The position numbers and the translations under genes were made by a program. Shown here one piece after another: positions 25,934 to 33,874 of a stretch of DNA of 64,000 nucleotides. The number at the start of each line of letters is the position of its first letter. Position 1 is the stretch's first letter. The notes beneath the pieces are model-generated. The model was not told the DNA's origin, did no database searches, and saw nothing but the letters and a program-made list of their open reading frames with translations. The DNA lies in NCBI GenBank assembly GCA_965212195.1, contig CBDBUW010000002.1, positions 186,001 through 250,000 on the forward strand, written 5' to 3'. This DNA comes from JAJCYK01 sp965212195 (GTDB lineage Bacteria > Bacteroidota > Bacteroidia > Cytophagales > Cyclobacteriaceae).

Positions 25934-26953
25934 ATGTTTGCCTTAAAAAATAGATGGATCTACATAGCGCTTTTAGCGCTTTACTCCTTTCTGAACATTC
26001 GCTTCACTGGCGGAGATCGATTAGTAGGGGTTAACCTGCCCGATTGGTACCTGGGTGTGATCATCTTGCTAATGGTGGCAGCCCTTTGGGAAGGCAATCT
26101 ATTAATCCAAAAATTCTTGCGGGTTTCTCTCCGCAAAATTCATCCACTCATCATTAATTTTCTGGTCAGCCTGGTCTGGGTGCTCATAGTCAGTGTGGTA
26201 CCGTTATTTTTTATCCCTGAAGGCATGGTCAGCTTCAATGAGAATTTCCGGCTAACCTTGGCCTTTGTATTTCGGGTCAATCTCTTTTTACACAGTATTA
26301 ATGCCATAGTGTACTACATTAATCAGTTGAAAGATGCTCAGATCGAAACCCAGAAACTAAAAAGACAAACGGTAGAAGCCCAATTCGAAGCATTACGCAA
26401 CCAGGTCAATCCGCATTTTCTATTCAATAGCTTCAACGTACTGTCGAACCTGGTTTATAAAGACCCGGATACTTCCGCCCGGTTTATTGAACAACTAGCT
26501 AAAGTGTATCGTTACCTTATCTATCATCAGGAGAATAAATTAGTTCCTTTAACGGAAGAACTGGAGTTTATTGAAGCCTATCTGTACCTGCTTGAAATAA
26601 GATTCTCAGAAAACCTTCAGGTTCAAATAAATCTTCCTGAAAATATTATAGGCTGGCAAATTGCACCGGTAAGTTTACAGCTGTTGATCGAGAATGCCAT
26701 TAAGCACAATACACTCTCCCAGAATCGTCCACTTCATCTTATCCTAAGCATGGATAACGGCTATATTTCGGTTTCTAACAATGTTCAACCTAAATCCGAA
26801 GTGCAGAACTCCACCGGTGTAGGCTTGCAAAATATCGTGAAACGTTACCGCTTTTTAACGGACAAAGCGGTGGAGATTGAAAACAATAATGGTAGGTTCA
26901 CAGTTAGACTACCGTTGATTGAAACACCCGGCCATGAAAGTGCTAATCGTTGA
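25934..26953 (+). CDS. LytS-type sensor histidine kinase
   Basis: An integral-membrane kinase with about four membrane segments in residues 8-130 (near 8-22, 38-53, 73-95 and 108-128). The His_kinase box NQVNPHFLFNSFNVL carries H161. It has a C-terminal ATPase region with LLIENAIKHN and the G box GVGLQNIVKRY. Length 339. It overlaps the LytTR regulator gene by 20 bases, so the two form a translationally coupled pair. The first gene of the window encodes a homologous kinase. Confidence 0.92.
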   Translation: MFALKNRWIYIALLALYSFLNIRFTGGDRLVGVNLPDWYLGVIILLMVAALWEGNLLIQKFLRVSLRKIHPLIINFLVSLVWVLIVSVVPLFFIPEGMVSFNENFRLTLAFVFRVNLFLHSINAIVYYINQLKDAQIETQKLKRQTVEAQFEALRNQVNPHFLFNSFNVLSNLVYKDPDTSARFIEQLAKVYRYLIYHQENKLVPLTEELEFIEAYLYLLEIRFSENLQVQINLPENIIGWQIAPVSLQLLIENAIKHNTLSQNRPLHLILSMDNGYISVSNNVQPKSEVQNSTGVGLQNIVKRYRFLTDKAVEIENNNGRFTVRLPLIETPGHESANR

Positions 26954-27695
26954 AGATGAAAAACTATCCAGAGAACGCTTAGGCGAATTAATCCATCAGT
27001 ATAACCCCCAAATAGAAATCCTGGGGGAGACAGATAGCATCGAAGATACTGTCAATTTTCTAAGAAGTCAGGAGCATCCCGATCTCCTGTTCTTTGATAT
27101 CCAGCTGGCCGACGGCCTAAGTTTTGAGATCTTCAAACTGATATCTGTGAGTAAACCTGTCATATTTACCACCGCCTACGATCAGTACGCGCTTAAGGCC
27201 TTTGAGGTAAACAGTTTGGACTATCTAATCAAACCGATCAGCTATGAAAAATTGCAACAGGCCCTTGACAAATACCGACAGCTAAAGGGTGAGCTGAACA
27301 GCGATTTCACGGCTGAACTTACTCAGGCCCTACTAAGCCAGAAAAATGCTTACAAGGAGCGTTTCCTGGTAAAGCTAGGTCGAAAGCTCTTTTACAAAAT
27401 GGTATCGGAAATAGGCTATTTCCAAGCGGAGGGCAAGATCGTTTACCTGGTGGAAAACAGTAGCGGTCGCAAATATCTGATCGACCATACGCTGGACGAA
27501 TTAAGCAATCGGCTGTTGGACCCCTCTAAATACTTCAGGATTAACCGCAGCTTCATCATTTCTATTGAATCCGTCGCAGAAATAGAGCCCTATTCCCAGC
27601 AGCGATTACTGGTGAAGTTAAATCAGTCACATCCCCACGACCTGGTGGTCAGCAGAGAAAAAGCCACCTCTTTCAAGGCTTGGTTAAATTATTAA
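26934..27695 (+). CDS. LytTR-family response regulator
   Basis: A receiver domain (IVEDEKLSRERL, phosphoacceptor D55 in LLFFDIQLADG, K in YLIKPIS) joined to a C-terminal LytTR DNA-binding domain (RKLFYKMVSEIGYFQAEGKIVYL, FFRINRSFIIS-like motif). The ATG at 26934 is chosen over a TTG at 26919 because the beta-1 strand MKVLIVEDE then begins the protein. Length 253. It pairs with the overlapping LytS kinase gene. The next transcribed genes encode small secreted proteins, which may be its targets (inference). Confidence 0.92.
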   Translation: MKVLIVEDEKLSRERLGELIHQYNPQIEILGETDSIEDTVNFLRSQEHPDLLFFDIQLADGLSFEIFKLISVSKPVIFTTAYDQYALKAFEVNSLDYLIKPISYEKLQQALDKYRQLKGELNSDFTAELTQALLSQKNAYKERFLVKLGRKLFYKMVSEIGYFQAEGKIVYLVENSSGRKYLIDHTLDELSNRLLDPSKYFRINRSFIISIESVAEIEPYSQQRLLVKLNQSHPHDLVVSREKATSFKAWLNY

Positions 27696-27711
27696 TTAAT
27701 TCGTATCTTTT
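27680..27711 (+). promoter_or_regulatory. Promoter for the 27742-28793 gene pair
   Basis: TTG at 27680-27682, a 21-base spacer and TATCTTTT(G) at 27704-27711 match the Bacteroidota consensus well. It sits at the end of and just after the response regulator gene and gives a leader of about 24 bases. Confidence 0.45.
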
Positions 27712-27741
27712 GTTTCCCAGAGATTTGACCATGGCTGTGCA

Positions 27742-28098
27742 ATGAGGAGTGTCCTTTTATTTTTAATATCCATACTATTAACTAGTTTCGATCTAAATGC
27801 CCAGGACTTTCCCATTGACACGCTTAAATATCAGATCCAACAACTGGAGGTCAATCAACAGCATGTTCAACTGAATCTTGGCCAGGCTCAAAAACAATTT
27901 AAGAAAGGGATCATTGTTTCAACCATAGGTTACTCCGTGGTAATTACCGGCGGACTCATGCTGGGAGGGTCGAACGATGAACTGGGAACGGGGTTGTTGA
28001 TCGCCGGAGGTGCTATTGGTATTGGCGGTACCTTTATTTTGGTAGACTCCTTTAAGTATCTGGGCCGGGCATCGAAACGTAAAAAACCACCACAATGA
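27742..28098 (+). CDS. Small secreted or membrane protein, unknown function
   Basis: 118 residues. A signal peptide (MRSVLLFLISILLTSFDLNAQ) precedes a short amphipathic, Gln-rich coil (TLKYQIQQLEVNQQHVQLNLGQAQKQF), two hydrophobic Gly-rich segments (GIIVSTIGYSVVITGGLMLGG and LLIAGGAIGIGGTFILVDS) and a basic tail (SKRKKPPQ). It looks like a small hairpin membrane protein. Its stop overlaps the following ATG by four bases (ATGA). No family recognised. Confidence 0.6.
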   Translation: MRSVLLFLISILLTSFDLNAQDFPIDTLKYQIQQLEVNQQHVQLNLGQAQKQFKKGIIVSTIGYSVVITGGLMLGGSNDELGTGLLIAGGAIGIGGTFILVDSFKYLGRASKRKKPPQ

Positions 28099-28793
28099 AA
28101 AAGATTTTAATTACCGCGATAATTTTTGGAGCAGGCTTACAAGCCAACGCTCAAAAGTGCAATGAATATTTCCCCTTGGAAGACGGTACCAGCTGGGTGC
28201 TGGAAAGCTTTAACCAAAAGAACAAGTTTCAATCCAAGTCAGTGCAAAAAGTGCAAGACACTAAGTCCGTGGACGGCGGATTTGAAGGACGCATGACGGG
28301 TGAAGTGATTGACAACAAGGACAAAGTCATCAGTAAGATTGACTATCAGCTGAGATGCGATGGGGACTACTTCTACGTATCCATGAATTCTATGCTCAGC
28401 CCCGAGCAGATGGGCGCATATAAGGATATGGATATAGAGGTGGATGGGGACTTTTTGGAGTTACCCTCAAAAATGGAGGCCGGCATGCCACTTAAGGATG
28501 CTGCCATTACTGTGAAAGTGACCAACTCCGGGGTCCCTCTTATGACTATGACCATAGAGATCTTCGATCGCAAGGTTGAGGGATTTGAATCCATTACCAC
28601 CCCGGCAGGCACCTTTGACTGTGTTAAGATCTCCTTTTCCGCGCGCACGCAAATGGGAAAGGCAATTCCCATCAAGGTCAATACCAGCGGAGCGGAGTGG
28701 TTTGCCAAAGGCACCGGACTGGTACGGTCGGAGTCCTACGATAAAAAGGACAAGCTGGTAGCATATTCGTTGCTGACGGAGTTTTCGAAGTAG
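28095..28793 (+). CDS. Secreted DUF3108/TapB-like protein
   Basis: 232 residues with a signal peptide (MKKILITAIIFGAGLQANAQ) and a single beta-rich domain. KCNEYFPLEDGTSWVLESFN at the start, FESITTPAGTFDCVKISF in the middle and GAEWFAKGTGLVRSE at the end are motifs of the DUF3108-like (TapB) periplasmic family. Its biochemical role is not known. It is translationally coupled to the preceding small membrane protein, four bases overlapping. Confidence 0.7.
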   Translation: MKKILITAIIFGAGLQANAQKCNEYFPLEDGTSWVLESFNQKNKFQSKSVQKVQDTKSVDGGFEGRMTGEVIDNKDKVISKIDYQLRCDGDYFYVSMNSMLSPEQMGAYKDMDIEVDGDFLELPSKMEAGMPLKDAAITVKVTNSGVPLMTMTIEIFDRKVEGFESITTPAGTFDCVKISFSARTQMGKAIPIKVNTSGAEWFAKGTGLVRSESYDKKDKLVAYSLLTEFSK

Positions 28794-28945
28794 CTCTGTA
28801 GGTTCAGCAGGCAATTCCACAAACTAAGTCCAATTTCAAATCTTAGGGTTTTTAGGTAATGATGTAATGACCTGTCCGGTTCCATGCGTAGGAAGGGGAC
28901 GCCTACGGCCGTATCCTTCACGCTTAACATAACAGATCTATAAGG

Positions 28946-29326
28946 ATGATCGATCGTTTTCCCTTTATGGTACTGGCTTCACTGTTGGTGTTTTTGGTAG
29001 TCATACGCATGGTCATGGGTGTCCGGGCGTTTCGTCAGAAGCTAAGTACCATAGCCCTCCTATCCTTAGTGGTAGTAGTTATGGGCATGCTAATAGGTCG
29101 ATACGGAGCACAAATCGGGTTGAAATGGTGGATCTATTATCCAATCCCCATGCTTATTACGGTGTTGCTGCCTCCGATGGTTCTGAAGATGAATAGAAAG
29201 CAAACCCTAATCTATCTGTTATTAAGCTTTTCGTCGGCGCCTGTTATTCATGCATTCTTTTCCTTCTGCTTAGGGTGGAATGAGTATATGCCTTTCTGGG
29301 AGATTCCTTATTTTAGGGAACTGTAA
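28946..29326 (+). CDS. Hypothetical membrane protein
   Basis: 126 residues with about four predicted hydrophobic spans (6-24, 36-52, 62-78, 88-106). No signal peptide cleavage site or motif is seen. It may be a small permease-like or accessory protein; the family is not recognised. It borders the decayed patch that follows and is separated from the TapB-like gene by a 152-base gap holding only a weak hairpin (28887-28907). Confidence 0.55.
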   Translation: MIDRFPFMVLASLLVFLVVIRMVMGVRAFRQKLSTIALLSLVVVVMGMLIGRYGAQIGLKWWIYYPIPMLITVLLPPMVLKMNRKQTLIYLLLSFSSAPVIHAFFSFCLGWNEYMPFWEIPYFREL

Positions 29327-29354
29327 CGGTATAGGTAACCAGGTTAACCACAAG

Positions 29355-29605
29355 ATGAGCTCAAGAAAACTCCTAATGAAGATAATTCCCTTAATGATTC
29401 TTTCAACTTTAACAACGAAGCCGAAGCCAATTACCATTTCAGCGAATGGATAGGCGCTGTGGTCTATTACATCTTAAGGTTAGGCAAGGTGCGATTTGAT
29501 GATGTGCTTGTCAAAGAGCATCATAAGAGAAATGTCCTGACAGGGTACCTACTGCAGGTATTATTTGTGGTAGTTTTGATTTTTGTGGCTTACAAGTTAG
29601 TATGA
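29355..29605 (+). pseudogene. Small membrane-protein gene broken by a one-base deletion after its ATG
   Basis: From 29348 to 29605 a frame is open for 85 codons, reads like real protein and has no usable start. It has a charged N-terminus (ELKKTPNEDNSLNDSF), then AEANYHFSEWIGAVVYYILR, then RFDDVLVKEHHKRNVLTG and a C-terminal membrane span (YLLQVLFVVVLIFVAYKLV). An ATG at 29355-29357 lies one base out of frame at its front edge. Adding one base directly after that ATG would give a clean 83-residue protein starting MELKKTP. A genuine frameshift mutation or a sequencing error would look the same. Family not recognised. Confidence 0.5.
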
Positions 29606-29789
29606 CCTCGGCAGGTCCTCAGTTGGACCCAGGTACGACTTAAGTACGCCAGATATGGCGCCTAAATGTGATCAATCTAATACGATGTATTAATGAAGTG
29701 ATTTGGCTTAAATGAAGAAGTTTTTATCGATCCCTTTTTCTGACACTCCAACTCTATATATTGAGGGAAAAAAGTTCAAATCTGTAATC

Positions 29790-29841
29790 GGCAGAGGGCC
29801 GAAGACTCTGCCACCGGGGGAGGGATGGGGGGAATCCCCCC
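29790..29841. repeat. Two adjacent strong hairpins
   Basis: The first is a 7-bp stem (GGCAGAG, 29790-29796, with CTCTGCC, 29806-29812). The second is GGGGGG-AAT-CCCCCC (29827-29841). They lie in an otherwise gene-free 298-base stretch between two broken genes. No flanking inverted ends or transposase are seen. They may be a short dispersed element. Confidence 0.4.
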
Positions 29842-29902
29842 ACTTCTAAAATCATGGATAGTATTAATTATTACCATAGGGTACTGATTAAAGCTTTTCT
29901 TG

Positions 29903-30340
29903 ATGAATGAAATCGGAACATACCACAATCGAAGAGTGGTTTGGATTGAATATTCCAATCTGCTTAAAGGCATAATGCCAAAGGACAATTGGGTATGCCT
30001 GGCAACCTCCAGTTCGGTCAAACCCGACTTGGACAATTTTGACAAATTCACTCGAAAAGCCATACAAAATGGTCTATTGGAGTTTAAAGGTTGTTATAAT
30101 GGAGGTCATGGAGAATCACACAGATATCGACATCATGACCACCTGGCACAAAAAGCAATCTTATACTGATGCTTTTGGCAGTGTTTTCATACCACTTGTT
30201 TGCCAGATTCGGCTGACCGGCGAGCACACTCCCCGTTGCCCACTCGCACTCAATTTGTTGATTCATATCATTCCGGTTATGTGCTCATCTCCTTTCTTAT
30301 TACCCAAAAAAGCCCGTCAATACCCTATCATCAAAGTTGA
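29903..30340 (+). pseudogene. Decayed small protein gene, spread over three reading frames
   Basis: Frame 1 (from the ATG at 29903) encodes MNEIGTYHNRRVVWIEYS, then DNWVCLATSSSVKPDLDNFD and KAIQNGLLEFKG. Coding character then moves to another frame (VVIMEVMENHTDIDIMTTWH, 30094-30175), and at GCTTTTGG near 30171-30178 to a third (WQCFHTTCLPDSADR). One extra T in that T run would read DAFWQCF. The joined product resembles one continuous small Bacteroidota protein; I cannot name the family with certainty. At least two lesions (one may be a deletion) make it nonfunctional. The third frame remains open to the TGA at 30340, but its last ~40 codons may not be original. Confidence 0.5.
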
Positions 30341-30348
30341 TTCTATCC

Positions 30349-31509
30349 ATGCGGCCGAAAAAGGCTCTAGGTATTTTATTACTAGTTCCCTGGCTACTAG
30401 CCCCTTCCTGTAGTTCGGAATTTGATCAAACGCTGATCGTACCACAGGCTGGCTATAGCTGGCCAAGTACCGACAGGAACTACTGGCCCACTGATGGCTG
30501 GGAAACAGCCGACATGGAGGATCATGATATGAATTCCAGCATGATGACTTTAGCCCATGAATTTGCCCAAAACGATCCTCTGACCAGAGCCCTGCTAGTG
30601 GTAAAAAACGGATATCTGGTATATGAACAGTATTACGATGAGGGGGGAATTGATCAAAGCACCGATCTGTGGTCAGTGACCAAGAGTTATACTTCAGCCT
30701 TAGTGGGTATAATTATGGATGACAATACCGTGAGTGATACCGAACAATTAATGGCAGATTTGATGCCTGACTATCCGGAATTCCAAAATATCACCTTACA
30801 ACAAGTTCTTACCCAGACCACCGGTCTGGCCTGGACCGAGGGAGGGCCGCTTTGGGTAGAGTGGATATTTTCAGATGACTGGGTGGAGTCAGCCTTAGCC
30901 AGGGGTCAAGTATCGGAGCCTGGCACCCGCTTTTTTTACAGTTCTGCTAATTCTCACTTTTTAACCGCATTGGTTAAACACCAAACCGGCATGGCACCGG
31001 GACACTTAGCCAAAGAACGACTTTTTGACCCCATGGGCGTTGCGTTTGATACTCTCAGCGAAACCATTGTATACCAGAATTGGAGTGAATATCAGGAACC
31101 CATGTACCAAACCTGGAGGAAAGATCCTCAGGGTATCGAATCAGCCAGCTTTGGGCTTTATCAAAGAGCTCGTGATATGGCTAAGTTCGGCTTTCTATAC
31201 CTGAACAGGGGGAAGTGGGATCACCAACAACTAATATCTGAAGATTGGGTAAAAACCTCCACCCGTGATCATGAGACTGATATTTATGGCAGATACAGCT
31301 ACGGCTATCAATGGTATATTACTTTGGTGGACGGGGTCCCGGCCTTTTTGGCCAGTGGTTTTGGGGGTCAGGTTATCGGAGTGGTTCCCTCGATGGACTT
31401 AGTAGTGGTATTAAAATATGAAGCCGAGGACCCTGTTCATCCTGAATCGGGAACAGCACATGATGATATGAAATTATTTGAGTTGGTCGTACAGGCAGTC
31501 GATCGATAA
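30349..31509 (+). CDS. Serine hydrolase lipoprotein (class C beta-lactamase/PBP4* fold)
   Basis: The ATG at 30349 is chosen over a TTG at 30337. The lipoprotein signal is LLLVPWLLAPSC (C21). The catalytic S109-VTK112 motif in LWSVTKSYTSA and the YSSAN motif (~195) identify the serine beta-lactamase-like family. The third box is FGGQVIGV in place of KTG, as in esterase/peptidase members. Length 386. Members act as esterases, D-aminopeptidases or transesterases on the periplasmic face; the true substrate is unknown. The short spacing from the upstream broken gene (8 bases) suggests the two may once have been one operon. Confidence 0.88.
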   Translation: MRPKKALGILLLVPWLLAPSCSSEFDQTLIVPQAGYSWPSTDRNYWPTDGWETADMEDHDMNSSMMTLAHEFAQNDPLTRALLVVKNGYLVYEQYYDEGGIDQSTDLWSVTKSYTSALVGIIMDDNTVSDTEQLMADLMPDYPEFQNITLQQVLTQTTGLAWTEGGPLWVEWIFSDDWVESALARGQVSEPGTRFFYSSANSHFLTALVKHQTGMAPGHLAKERLFDPMGVAFDTLSETIVYQNWSEYQEPMYQTWRKDPQGIESASFGLYQRARDMAKFGFLYLNRGKWDHQQLISEDWVKTSTRDHETDIYGRYSYGYQWYITLVDGVPAFLASGFGGQVIGVVPSMDLVVVLKYEAEDPVHPESGTAHDDMKLFELVVQAVDR

Positions 31510-31699
31510 ATCGTACTCTCCTTGAAGGAAGCTAACCTTGCTTATTCAAAATTTTTTGGTAATAAAAGTATCCCTTTTCGAAAGATGGTTGTACTAATTT
31601 ATAAATAGGGTTATTAGTATGAGAGTGAGGAGCGTAGGTAGGAGACTGGGTTTTTCGCCGAGTTTTTGTTCCTTACCCTCATGCTTTTAGAGTGTACCT

Positions 31700-31743
31700 G
31701 AGTTTGACCGGATCAACTCAAACTCCCACCCAAACTCAAACTC
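31700..31743. repeat. Inverted and direct TCAAACTC repeats downstream of tRNA-Val
   Basis: GAGTTTGA (31700-31707) pairs with TCAAACTC (31718-31725), and the same octamer recurs at 31736-31743. The rest of the 240-base gap 31510-31749 shows only an imperfect long stem (31619-31630 with 31671-31682). No gene is seen. The stem is not followed by a T run, so I do not call it a terminator. Confidence 0.35.
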
Positions 31744-31749
31744 TATCAG

Positions 31750-31824
31750 TGGGACATGCTGGATTCGAACCAGCGACCCCTTGCTTGTCGAGCAAGTGCT
31801 CTAAACCAACTGAGCTAATATCCC
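31750..31824 (-). tRNA. tRNA-Val (anticodon GAC)
   Basis: A full 75-nt cloverleaf on the minus strand: acceptor GGGATAT/ATGTCCC (one G:U), D stem GCTC/GAGC, anticodon stem CTTGC/GCAAG and T stem GCTGG/CCAGC with loop TTCGAAT; discriminator A, CCA not encoded. The 7-base anticodon loop TCGACAA puts GAC at 34-36. Position 33 is C instead of the near-universal U. Confidence 0.9.
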
Positions 31825-31937
31825 AAATGTGCCTTAATGCCGGACTTGTTCAGCCATAACTTTTCAGCATAGGCGGACCGGCAAATTACATACTTCGGTG
31901 GAAAGTTATCCTACGAACTGACCAAAAATTTTGAACA

Positions 31938-32318
31938 ATGAAAGAAAAGTTTCAGACACTGTATTTATTTATTTGTGGCCGTTGGGAAATTTCCAAACAG
32001 GACTCTATATTTGACGCATCTTCTCAGCCGCTACTAAAAGATATATTGCCCAGCCGAATGTTTGATTTTAAAGTAGGAGATACTGTTTGCCTGATTACCA
32101 GCCCTCAGGATATTATGACAGTATGTTCGGTATTCGGTCAACGTCTGGTAGAATGTTCTTGGGTAGGTAAAGAGGGTAAGACCTACAAGCACAGTTTCCG
32201 GCCAGAGTCACTACAGTTGGTAGATCCCGACAAACTCCAGGATAGCGAAGAACGCCATGAAGGTATCCTGAAAATCGATTTTAGCGAGGACGAGGACGAA
32301 GATACTTTTAACTTTTAG
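31938..32318 (+). CDS. DUF2158-like small protein
   Basis: 126 residues. The central ~50 residues (FKVGDTVCLITSPQDIMTV, then WVGKEGKTYKHSFRPESLQLV) resemble the DUF2158 (YodC-like) fold, whose function is unknown. The N-terminal ~40 residues are extra, and the tail is strongly acidic (DFSEDEDEDTFNF). No signal peptide. The last 11 bases overlap the opposite methyltransferase gene. The gene follows the tRNA by about 110 bases, a gap that holds no other feature I can see. Confidence 0.65.
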   Translation: MKEKFQTLYLFICGRWEISKQDSIFDASSQPLLKDILPSRMFDFKVGDTVCLITSPQDIMTVCSVFGQRLVECSWVGKEGKTYKHSFRPESLQLVDPDKLQDSEERHEGILKIDFSEDEDEDTFNF

Positions 32319-32961
32319 GTTTAACCGCTACCGCCATCCACATACGATCGTTTTTTGAAGGCCTGTCGATAAACGGGTCTTTCTTACTTCTAATGGCAAA
32401 TCCGGCTTGTTTTAGATCAGTTAACACATACCTCATAGCTATCTCATGCTTACCCGCCTGTTCTTTACGGGTCCATTGAAGGCGAGACTTGGCAATAGGC
32501 TCCACCATTACCAAACGGCCTCCTGGTTTTAAAGCCCGATATACATGCTTCAGGATTTTCTGGTAATCGTCCATTTCATGATAGGCATCCAAAATTACTA
32601 CCGCATCCAAGCTGTTCAACGGCAATTTAGGATCATCGTAATCACCCAGAATGGTTTTAACATTAACTATATTTTGCTGCTTGAGACGTCGCGCGAGTTT
32701 GTTAAGTTTATACTGCTCCACATCCACGGCCATTACCTTGCCCTTGTCTCCTACTAACGGCGAAAGTTTCATGGTTAGATATCCTTCGTGACAGCCAATA
32801 TCCGCTACTGCCATTCCAGAAGAAAGATCCAGACTATTCAGGATGGCTTCAGTATTTTGCCAGTGATCACGATCGGCCCAATCGGTGGCTCTATACTGAC
32901 CCAGTAATATGCTTTGGTGTATTAGATATAAAAATCCCAGAGCCAGATAATGCTTCAACAT
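32308..32961 (-). CDS. Secreted class I SAM-dependent methyltransferase
   Basis: A signal-peptide-like N-terminus (MLKHYLALGFLYLIHQSILLGQ) is followed by a Rossmann methyltransferase. Motif I is VADIGCHEGYLTMKL, the acidic residue lies in MAVDVEQ, and there are DAVVILDAYHEM and LKPGGRLVMVEP. Length 217. A periplasmic SAM enzyme is unexpected, since SAM is cytosolic. Either the N-terminus is a membrane anchor with a cytosolic domain, or the enzyme uses another cofactor. Acceptor unknown. The gene overlaps the 3' end of the DUF2158-like gene by 11 bases in convergent orientation. Confidence 0.75.
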   Translation of the reverse strand: MLKHYLALGFLYLIHQSILLGQYRATDWADRDHWQNTEAILNSLDLSSGMAVADIGCHEGYLTMKLSPLVGDKGKVMAVDVEQYKLNKLARRLKQQNIVNVKTILGDYDDPKLPLNSLDAVVILDAYHEMDDYQKILKHVYRALKPGGRLVMVEPIAKSRLQWTRKEQAGKHEIAMRYVLTDLKQAGFAIRSKKDPFIDRPSKNDRMWMAVAVKPKS

Positions 32962-33112
32962 GTGTTTTATATTGATCTGCTCTTAGGCTTACGAAAAGAC
33001 ATAACAGGATGTTGTGAAAAGCAGGGGTGAATTGTCGAGCACCGAATTGATTCTGTATCCTAATCAGAACCTGGCCTTTAGCTGTTGTTGTTTGTCTACT
33101 CCTTAAAAATGG

Positions 33113-33141
33113 AAAAAGTGCGGGCCGATTATCCCGCACTT
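33113..33141 (-). terminator. Intrinsic terminator of yceI
   Basis: A 9-bp GC-rich stem (33116-33124 with 33133-33141) and an 8-base loop, followed on the minus strand by a T run. It lies 9 bases after the yceI stop. Confidence 0.85.
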
Positions 33142-33150
33142 CAATATTTA

Positions 33151-33735
33151 CTAAGACTCCTTCTTTAGTTCGATATTGCCCACAATTTCCACATTCTCTC
33201 CTACCACCAGTCCGCCCGATTCCATAGCCGCATTCCATTTCAGGTTGTAATCGAAACGATTAACGGTACCGGTGATCTTAAAGCCGGCTTTTACATTGCC
33301 GCGGGGATCTGTAACAGTTCCTCCATACTTTACATCCAACACCACTTCCTTGGTGACATCGCGGATGGTCAGATCACCCTTCAGCTTATACATTTTACCC
33401 TCTACCTTCTCCAGCGACTTACCCTTAAAGGTGATTGTGGGATACTTCTCCGCGTTGAAAAAATCATCAGACTTCAAATGACCATCTCGGCGCTCGTTGT
33501 CGGTATCAATACTGGTTACATCAATAGTAAATTCAATATTGCTGCCGGCAAAATCCTCTGAGCTGGAGGAGACCATTCCGTCGAAAGCCCCAAATTGTCC
33601 GGAAACTTCCGAGATGACCAGGTGTTCAACATTAAAGGATATCTTGGAATGCGCCTTGTCAAATGACCATTTGGTCTGCGCTTGTACTGCTAATCCCAGG
33701 CCTAATGCCCAGCATAATATAATAGCTCTTTTCAT
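33151..33735 (-). CDS. YceI-family periplasmic lipocalin-like protein
   Basis: 194 residues with a signal peptide (MKRAIILCWALGLGLAVQAQ). The YceI signature WSFDKAHSKISFNVEHLVISEVSGQF is followed by DGMVSSSSEDFAGSNIEFTID, RDGHLKSDDFFNAEKYPTI and GDLTIRDVTKEVVL. These are the beta-strands of an isoprenoid-binding barrel. The family binds polyisoprenoids such as quinone precursors and is often induced by stress. It has its own terminator. A divergent promoter region shared with the radical SAM gene carries two palindromes (33784, 33841). Confidence 0.93.
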   Translation of the reverse strand: MKRAIILCWALGLGLAVQAQTKWSFDKAHSKISFNVEHLVISEVSGQFGAFDGMVSSSSEDFAGSNIEFTIDVTSIDTDNERRDGHLKSDDFFNAEKYPTITFKGKSLEKVEGKMYKLKGDLTIRDVTKEVVLDVKYGGTVTDPRGNVKAGFKITGTVNRFDYNLKWNAAMESGGLVVGENVEIVGNIELKKES

Positions 33736-33783
33736 AATTGTTTATTTAAAAAATACTTATGGTTACGTATGTCATACCAAACG

Positions 33784-33795
33784 ATGTTTAAACAT
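33784..33795. promoter_or_regulatory. Palindrome ATGTTTAAACAT in the yceI-radical SAM divergent region
   Basis: A perfect 12-base palindrome 49 bases upstream of the yceI ATG. It could be a repressor site. No matching regulator gene lies next to it. Confidence 0.3.
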
Positions 33796-33840
33796 TAATG
33801 TTTCTACCACAAATACCTTTTTTATAGATAGCTACTTTAT

Positions 33841-33854
33841 TTAGTATTTACTAA
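33841..33854. promoter_or_regulatory. Palindrome TTAGTA-TT-TACTAA with a third half-site
   Basis: A perfect 6+6 inverted repeat ending 20 bases before the radical SAM ATG. A further TTAGTA copy lies at 33860-33865. It looks like an operator. Confidence 0.4.
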
Positions 33855-33874
33855 TTTTATTAGTATAATTGTAC

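Noticed and set aside
28887..28907. Terminator after the TapB-like gene
   Set aside because: The 6-bp stem CGTAGG/CCTACG has no following T run.
29790..29841. Integron attC site
   Set aside because: The hairpins lack the paired core boxes of attC, and no integrase or cassette array is present.
29776..30063. Minus-strand 95-codon frame
   Set aside because: It is antisense to the decayed gene and runs through the hairpins; no support for coding.
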